DNA from: Citrus sinensis | Lineage: Eukaryota; Streptophyta; Magnoliopsida; Sapindales; Rutaceae | Reading direction: 5' to 3' | Length of the DNA stretch: 64,000 bases | Assembly (NCBI RefSeq): GCF_022201045.2 | Contig: NC_068562.1 | Span: 9,902,001-9,966,000 of the forward strand | Part shown: one piece after another, positions 57,196-64,000 of the stretch | Layout: each line of letters starts with the position of its first letter | Position numbering within the stretch: position 1 is the stretch's first letter | The notes under the pieces: generated by a model | Seen by the model: the letters and a program-made list of their open reading frames with translations, nothing else | What the model was told of the DNA's origin: nothing | Database searches by the model: none | Made by a program: the position numbers and the translations under genes

Positions 57196-57445
57196 AACGT
57201 GATTCCTGAAATTAACTTGACTTTTTGTCTAAAAAAGGCCTAAAGAAACATGCCAAGCAACAAATAAAGTAGTCCAAACGTGATTCATGAAACTTGATAG
57301 GCACTATCTAAATAGTATTAATATGGCAACCAAAAACATGCGCGCAAAATAGACTTTCTTGGACGATCCATGCCAATCAGCAAATAAAGTAGTCCAAACG
57401 TGATTCGTGAAACTTGACTTCTTGTCTAAAATGGCCTAAAGAAAC
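57196..57445 (+). repeat. Interspersed direct repeats
   Basis: AAATAAAGTAGTCCAAACGT plus GATTC occurs at about 57262-57286 and 57380-57404. TTGACTTYTTGTCTAAAA followed by GGCCTAAAGAAACA occurs near 57219 and 57412. They form a partial tandem duplication just upstream of the receptor-kinase exon relic. Confidence 0.7.
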
Positions 57446-57595
57446 AAGACCAAAATTTCCATGCAATAGCAATATGGTGGCCACAATGCACTATTTAAGC
57501 CATTTTTCAAAACTAAGTTTCTTCGTATCACATGCACTATTCAAGCAATTTTTGAACATTTTCTCCTTCCCCTAAAAGCTACATGCACGAATCAT

Positions 57596-57642
57596 GTCCC
57601 AATCAATTTCTTGGCAAAAATTGGAACGCAAGAACCGATTGG
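57596..57642 (+). pseudogene. Receptor-kinase exon-1 relic, about 45 bp
   Basis: CCCAATCAATTTCTTGGCAA and following bases read NQFLGKNWNARTD, matching the LRR N-cap region (TNFFAKNWNSSIS) of the intact gene at 39054-42777. The rest is unrecognisable. A short match, so moderate confidence. Confidence 0.45.
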
Positions 57643-59479
57643 AGCATAAGGACAATGTCACGATTCAAGATTCTCAGCAAGACCACGTCACAATGCATCA
57701 CTTTTGGAAAGTAATTTAGCAATTTCCAATGCCTTAGCTGATTAATGGCTTGACCATGTCACGATTGGCCCACATTATGCACATGGCAAGATCAAAGAAA
57801 ATATCACAGCTAGCTCGACGACTACTAGCCAAAATAACAAGACAATGACGGCCAGTTACAAACTCTTTACGAAGGAAATACCGAAATATAAATATCCCCC
57901 CTAATCACTTTCTTATATTATAATTATTTTGTACATATAACAGAAAACGGTTTTAGTTTTCATATCAATAATGGAATCCAAAATCTTTCACAGCTTGCTT
58001 CTCCTTTGGACGCTTGAAAGACTTTCTTACCTGGCTAAAACTGTGAAAATTGTTCAAACTAATTTGATTACTTTCTGACAAAATAATGTATTATGTATAT
58101 GAAGGCTACATTTAAATGTGAAATAAAAATGACTGCCTATATTAAAAAACAATCAGTCTCATTGCGTCCTCTTTCATTGACATAGGCAATTTGCGGTCAA
58201 CTCGTGGCATCCTTATTGACACGCAAAGAACTTACATTGAGGAGTTGTTTGATTTTATGTTTCAAATTAAGTACCATAGCATTACTACTTCTATAAATAA
58301 CTCATTTGAGCTTCCAGCCTGTTATTTGTATTTTACGTTTCTGTTTCTCTTCATAAAGTTTTTTTTTCCATTCTCTTTTTCTTCCACTTTCCCGACTCCC
58401 AAACACCACCAGTCTTTGATTTTCCTAGAGTATTAACTGTCTGTTTACACGAACATAGACCGACTGTTTGTCTAATTACTGTCAAGAAACAGCATACTCT
58501 GTCTCGGGGTCTCATCGTTTATTGACTTGTCACTTGTGAACGGGCTAATTAAAGGGCGTTCCTTTCTTCAAGAAAGATTGCCAAGAAAGTACCATCCATT
58601 AGACACGTTAAGAATTATTTTACATTAAAAATGATAATAATCATAATAATCGGTTTAGTGTTACCCCTTTATTAGGTAATGACTGTCCGATTGTCTTCGC
58701 TTTCATTGACTTCGCAACTGTGAATTCTAAGCCGGGTTAAGGATTGACAAAATGTTCTAACCCATAAAGCACGGATAATTAATTAATGGGCCACTGATTT
58801 CTTCTTTAAAGGCTAATTCTTGGGAAAGATCAGAAAGTTCTCAAATAAAAATTCGGCTTTGTGGAAATTAAATTAAAAGCAATTAAGCATTATAAATTAC
58901 CTAACAGCTTAATCGAGTTTGGTTTTGAAAAATATATCTTTAAATCTCTTGTAATTAAAGATAATTATCATATTACCGTCTCAAATGGACCGATTTCAAT
59001 CAAATGAAATCTAGAAAATTGAGCAGCTCATTGATGCATTTGGTCGAATTGTGACTTGTGTCAGAGTCTTCGTTTTAGAAGAGTGCACAGTAGCTGCCAG
59101 GTCCACTTGGCAGTTGGCATGCCAAAAATTTTCTGTTGACCAATAATTTTGAAAGGGATATTATTAATTTACTATCAAATATTTTCTAACTCATCACTTT
59201 ACTATCAAAATTTTTTGACAATAATTTTTTGTCACTTAATATTTCAATTTTTATCATTTTATCATCAAAAAATAGTAAATGCATGCTTAGTGTAAGTTAT
59301 TCATAAAAATGGTTGTTGAATTGTCTTGTTTCTCATTTGGTTTAATTTTCATAAATTCGACTCACACAATTCAATTATGAGTGAAGAGTTTTTTTTTGGG
59401 AAAAATCTGGTCTTCCATTTACTAGAATCAGGTCTGTATGATTTTATTATTTTTCTTTTGTTTGAAATATACGTGGAAA
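57643..59479. other. Non-coding, duplicated blocks
   Basis: 58290-58590 matches 52030-52300 (TATAAATAACTCATTTGAGC; TTCCTTTCTTCAAGAA). 58645-58830 matches 30545-30730 (CGGTTTAGTGTTACCCC; TTAATGGGCCACTGATTTCTT). No gene. Confidence 0.5.
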
Positions 59480-59754
59480 ATGTTGAACACTTTGTAGGAT
59501 TTAGAAGAATTTGAAAGTTTGAATGCATATATATTAACGTATAGAATTCGTATAGCATTCGGTTTTGTATATAGAAGTCATATAGAATTCGGTTTCATAT
59601 TTAAAGCAATTAGATTTGTATATATATTATGAGTCTGTAATGCTTTTCTAGTTAGGATTCTATTCTTTAGGGTTGTACATCTATATATATATGTAGCAAC
59701 GTTAATGCAAGATATACAAGAGTTTTATTCATAAACTCCATTCTTTATTTTACA
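59480..59754 (+). repeat. Probable 5' LTR of the second copia element
   Basis: It ends TTTTACA directly before the primer site. A TATATATATG tract lies near 59682-59692. Repeats of ATAGAATTCG / ATAGAAGTCAT type occur at 59540-59600. The left boundary (TGTTGAACAC at 59480) is a guess; the 3' LTR lies outside the window. Confidence 0.4.
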
Positions 59755-59766
59755 TGGTATCAGAGC
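59755..59766 (+). other. Initiator tRNA-Met primer binding site
   Basis: TGGTATCAGAGC, the standard plant copia primer site, directly after the LTR end. Confidence 0.92.
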
Positions 59767-59820
59767 TTTACTCACTTATCAAATTATTATCTTCGTTCTT
59801 TTGCTTTTGTTTAAATACTG

Positions 59821-62800
59821 ATGGCAGATGGTCAATCATCAAAACAAGCTGCCATCCTTAATAAATAGGAGGATGACGTCTTCCTTGTCCACCCATCAAG
59901 TAGTCCAACTGCTGTATTGGTCTCTCTTTTACTCACTGGTGATAACTATGGTACATGGGTAAGGGCAATGACGATGGCTTTACGAGCGAAAAACAAGCTC
60001 GGTTTTGTTGATGGAACTATATCAAAACCAGATGAAGATGAAGATGATGGTGGTAGATGGCAGCGTTGTAATGATCTTGTTGGATCATGGGTGTTGAACT
60101 CCATATCAAATGAACTTGCGGGAAGTGTGTTGTATGCACAGTCTGCTAGAGAAGTATGGCAGGATTTGCAAGAACGTTTTTAGCAGACCAATGCGCCAAA
60201 AATCTATGAACTCAAACAGGCCATCTCTAATTTACGACAAGGAGATGCATCTGTTTCACTTTATTATACTCGCATGAAGGCGCTTTGGGATGAGTTGAAT
60301 TCTCTACAACAAGTAGGACCATGTACTTGTGCGAATGCAAAAACTGTCAGTCAATTGCAGCAACTAGATCGAGCTATGGAGTTTCTTCAAGGATTACATG
60401 ATAGATATGCAGCAACGAGGAGTCAGATTTTGTTGATGGATCCTTTTCCTAATGCAAATAAAATTTATTCCCTTGTGAGGCAAGAAGAAAAACAACAAGA
60501 TATTCACGCTATAGGGGGATCTCCAAAAGCTGCAGCATTGACAACACAAAGCCGAAATTCATTTGGAAATAGGAATTGGAATAACAATTCTGCAGTAGAT
60601 AGCAGAGGAGGAAACTTGAATGCAAATGGGGGCAAACCATCGTGTGAACACTGTGGAAAATTAGGCCACACAAAACAAAAATGTTTTGAGTTAAATGGAT
60701 ATCCACCAAATTGGAGAAGACGTGGACAAGGTAATAAAAATGAGATTAAAGCTGCCTTGGCAACAAATAGCAATCAAGACGTCCAAGCACCAATATTTAC
60801 TCAAGAGCAATATCAAAAACTCCTAGCTATGTTGTCCTCTTCAGGTAGTCTACATACTGCGAATCTTGCAGGTATATCACTTAATTCCTCTTTATCACAT
60901 ACTTGGATCATAGATACAGGCGCTGCCAATCATATGTGTAGTTCGCTAGATTTTTTTCACTCCTATGAACCATGTCATGTTCCTCTTCACGTTCAATTAC
61001 TAGATGGTACAGTAGCACAAGTCACTCACATAGGGAAAGTCTCCTTTTCACCAGATTTTTTATTAGACAAAGTATTTTACATTCCGAGTTTTAAGTTTAA
61101 TTTACTGTCTGTTAGTCAGTTAACCAAATCAAATAGATATAAGGTAATTTTTTCTTCCAATTTTTGTGAGTTTCAGGACCTATACACGAAGAAGCAGATT
61201 GGCAAGGGTAGACTTCGTGAAGGTCTTTTCTACATCCAACTTCCAGCTGCATTTTCTTTCACCTCCCAAATCACCTCTACACATGAGATTGATCTTTGGC
61301 ATTGGAGACTTGGCCACCCTTCTCTTGGACGTTTAGAGCATTTTTCAAAAACTTGTCCTATGGTTAGTTTTAATAAAGAATATGTTTGTGATATTTGTCC
61401 TAAAGCAAAACAAACTAGAAAGCCATTTTCCATTAGTAGCATCAAAAGTAAAATACCTTTTGAATTAATCCATTGTGATGTTTGGGGTCCTTTTTCAACT
61501 TCAAGTTTTTCAGGGGCTCATTATTTTTTAACCATTGTTGATGATTATACTCGATGCACTTGGTTATATTTAATGAAAACCAAATCCGAAACCCAATTGC
61601 ATTTACGTTCTTTTCATGCATTGATAAAAACTCAATTTAATGCTAACATTAAAATTGTGCGTTCTGACAATGGGACTGAATTTCTTGTTAAAGAATTACA
61701 TAAATTTTTTTTAGACCAAGGGATTATTCATCAAAGAAGTTGCGTTCGAACACCACAACAGAATGGTGTGGTTGAGCGTAAACATCGCCATCTTCTCGAA
61801 GTTGCGCGAGGTATACGTTTTCAAGCCAATTTGCCAATTAAATTCTGGGGGGAGTGTGTTCTTACTGCAGCGTATTTGATCAATAAATTGCCTAGTGATG
61901 TTCTTAATGGAAAAACCCCACATGAAATGCTTTTTGGTATAGCACCAGATTTATCACGCCTAAAAATTTTTGGTTGCTTGTGTTTTGCCAAAAATTTACA
62001 AGTTAAAAATAAATTTGATCAATGGGCAAAAATGGGAATTTTTATTGGTTATCCTTTTAGTCAAAAGGGATATCGGATTTATGATATTGAATCTAAGACA
62101 ATCTATATGTCACGTGATGTTCTCTTTTATGAACATATTTTTCCTTTTAAGGATGTTAAATCACCGGTTTTTTCTACACATGCCACTAATGAGGTTTTAT
62201 TTGATGAAAATTTTTTCGAGTCCAATATTTTTTTATCACCTTCTCCTAATGAAAACATAAGTTCATCACATGCTCTTCATGAACGTGACCCACCTTTGCA
62301 AGACACAGATCCATCCGTGACCAATTCTTCTTCTCCTAACACCACTCATGAACACATCATCACTGAAACATCATCTACCCAACAGCCTAGTTCACCAGCA
62401 GATGCAACCTTAGATTCATCACTTTCTTTAGGCAACCAAAATATCCAAACTCCCACACGACCCCAACGTGATAGACGCCCACCAACTTACCTTCACGATT
62501 ATTGTACTCTGGCTTCTCACAATTCTACCCCTGCTGATCTTATTTCTTCGTCTCTAGGTAAGAAATATCCTCTTCACAATTTTATTTCTTATCATCGTTT
62601 TTCTCCAGCACATAAGTCTTTTTTGTCTGCCATTACCTCTACAACCGAACCAAGTTTTTTTCATGAGGCAGTCAAGTTACCTGAGTGGCGCAAAGCCATG
62701 GAGGATGAGATAACAGCTCTTGAGAAAAATAATACGTGGACTCTAACTCATTTGCCGGATGGTAAAAAGGCTATTGGCAGCAGATGGGTTTACAAAATTA

Positions 62801-64000
62801 AATATCAATCCGATGGCACCATTGAGCGTTACAAAGCTCGTTTAGTTGCTAAGGGATATACTCAAACAGAAGGCATTGATTATCATGCTACTTTTTCACC
62901 GGTTGCTAAGCTTGTCACTGTGAGAGCTTTACTTTCTCTTGCGGCTGTTAAGGGATGGATTTTAGAACAATTAGATGTAAGCAATGCTTTTTTACAAGGA
63001 GATTTAGAGGAAGAAGTTTATATGCAAGTACCACAAGGTTTTTCTAAGCAGGGGGAGCATCTAGTCTGTAAACTCAACAAATCTATCTACGGATTAAAAC
63101 AAGCATCCAGAAATTGGTTTTCCAAGTTTTCTGCTACCATTCAACAAGCTGGTTTTCGCCAATCTAAAGCTGACTATTCATTATTTGTAAAAACTAATGC
63201 CAAATTTTCAACCTTTGTGTTAGTTTACGTTGATGATATTATCGTAGCAGGGAATGATGCTGCCGAGGTTAGCAGAATTAAAGATTTCCTTGCACAGAAA
63301 TTTTACATCAAGGCATTAGGGAAGTTGAAGTATTTTTTGGGGATAGAAGTGGCACGGTCATCACGTGGGATTTTCTTGAGTCAGCGAAAATATGCCCTGG
63401 ATATTTTAAAAGATGCTGGTTTACTTGCTGGACGAGTTTCTCATTTTCCAATGGAACAACAACTTCGGCTTTCATCTACAGATGGCGACCTTTTATCAAA
63501 TCCCTCAAGTTATCGACGTCTTATAGGTCGGTTGATCTATCTCACAGTTACCAGGCCTGATATTGTCTTTGCAGTGCATGTTTTAAGTCGATTTATGCAT
63601 GAACCACGAACTACTCACATGGATGCTGCCATTCGAGTGCTTCGGTATTTAAAAGGCTCACCAGGCAAGGGTATCTTATTATCTTCAACAAGTGACTTAC
63701 ATATCCGGGGTTACTGTGATGCGGATTGGGCTAGTTGTCCTACTACACGTCGATCTGTTACTGGTTATTGTACTTTCCTTGGTGACAGCCCTATATCTTG
63801 GAAAACAAAGAAGCAAAATGTGGTCTCTCGATCTACAGCAGAAGTTGAGTATCGCTCCTTGGCTGATCTTTCATGTGAATTACAGTGGCTTAAAGCACTT
63901 TTTGCTGATTTGGGGCACCTTCAACATGATCCTATGACTGTCTATTGTGATAATCAATCAGCTTTATATATCGCTGAGAATCCTGTCTACCATGAGCGAA
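59821..64000 (+). pseudogene. Copia gag-pol with two amber codons in gag
   Basis: The frame starts at ATG 59821 and is broken by TAG at 59866-59868 and at 60181-60183. It is then open, without a stop, for 1272 codons to the window edge. Gag includes LLTGDNYGTWVRAM and ends with a zinc knuckle CEHCGKLGHTKQKC (residues 275-288 of the frame). The protease has DTGA at 365-368. Integrase has LWHWRLGHPS, IHCDVWGP, RSDNGTEF and TPQQNGVVERKHR. The RT has YVDDI at 1136-1140, and RNase H begins with GYCDADWASC. The second amber follows QERF, where relatives usually have Ser, consistent with TCG to TAG. Pol looks unharmed. The element could move only if the stops are read through or gag is supplied by others. 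Confidence 0.92.

Noticed and set aside
57480..57560. Promoter of a functional gene near the 57.6-kb receptor-kinase relic
   Set aside because: Only about 45 bp of coding similarity follows, with no continuing frame.
60181..60189. Programmed readthrough of the second gag amber in the copia element
   Set aside because: The context TAG CAG ACC fits only the first part of the plant readthrough signal, and another amber upstream in the same gag has no such context.

Overview
This looks like nuclear DNA of a woody eudicot, most like a citrus-type (Rutaceae) genome. That placement rests on family resemblance and is inference. The sequence is AT-rich, has GT-AG introns, TATA boxes and AATAAA poly(A) signals, and is dense with LTR retrotransposons, hAT, Harbinger and Mutator elements. 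No bacterial operon, CRISPR array, rRNA gene or intact tRNA gene is visible.

Layout. 1-4.2 kb: remains of two Ty3/gypsy elements, a minus-strand gag with a tRNA-Asp primer site and LTR, and a plus-strand 3' LTR. 4.8-6.4 kb: an intact intronless berberine-bridge-enzyme-like oxidase. 7.9-12.6 kb: two thionin-like cysteine-rich peptide genes, each with one phase-1 intron. The first is followed by a second, splice-compatible copy of its last exon. A 745-bp hAT element with an exact 8-bp target duplication lies between them. 13.0-13.9 kb: a Harbinger-type element. 14.9-19.5 kb: an LRR receptor-kinase pseudogene whose ectodomain has been flipped by an inversion bounded by a 7-bp inverted repeat. 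19.5-29.7 kb: a retrotransposon graveyard, including a decayed Ty3/gypsy element on the minus strand that was later split by a hAT transposon. 29.7-38 kb: SERK-like relics, then a second Harbinger-type element into which a very young, apparently intact 6.1-kb Ty1/copia element has inserted. 39.0-42.8 kb: an intact three-exon LRR-XII receptor kinase of 996 codons. 43.4-45.1 kb: a truncated paralogue. 45-59 kb: mainly relics and dispersed duplicated blocks of receptor-kinase neighbourhoods, a probable mitochondrial insert with a trnM-like relic, a broken acidic-protein gene start, a palindromic Mutator-like element and another hAT element. 59.5-64 kb: a plus-strand Ty1/copia element with two amber codons in gag, running off the window.

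Probably working host genes are few: the BBE-like oxidase (secreted flavoprotein), the two thionin-like peptides (secreted, possibly defensive) and the receptor kinase (surface immune-type receptor). All four fit a defence-rich accessory region, but no shared pathway is shown by the sequence.

The most unusual observations are: the copia element at 31.1-37.2 kb has no standard tRNA primer site, and instead has a 15-nt segment just after its 5' LTR perfectly complementary to its own LTR, in the geometry expected for self-priming; the duplicated terminal exon of the thionin-like gene; and the microhomology-bounded inversion inside the receptor-kinase gene. All alignments and mismatch counts here were made by eye.
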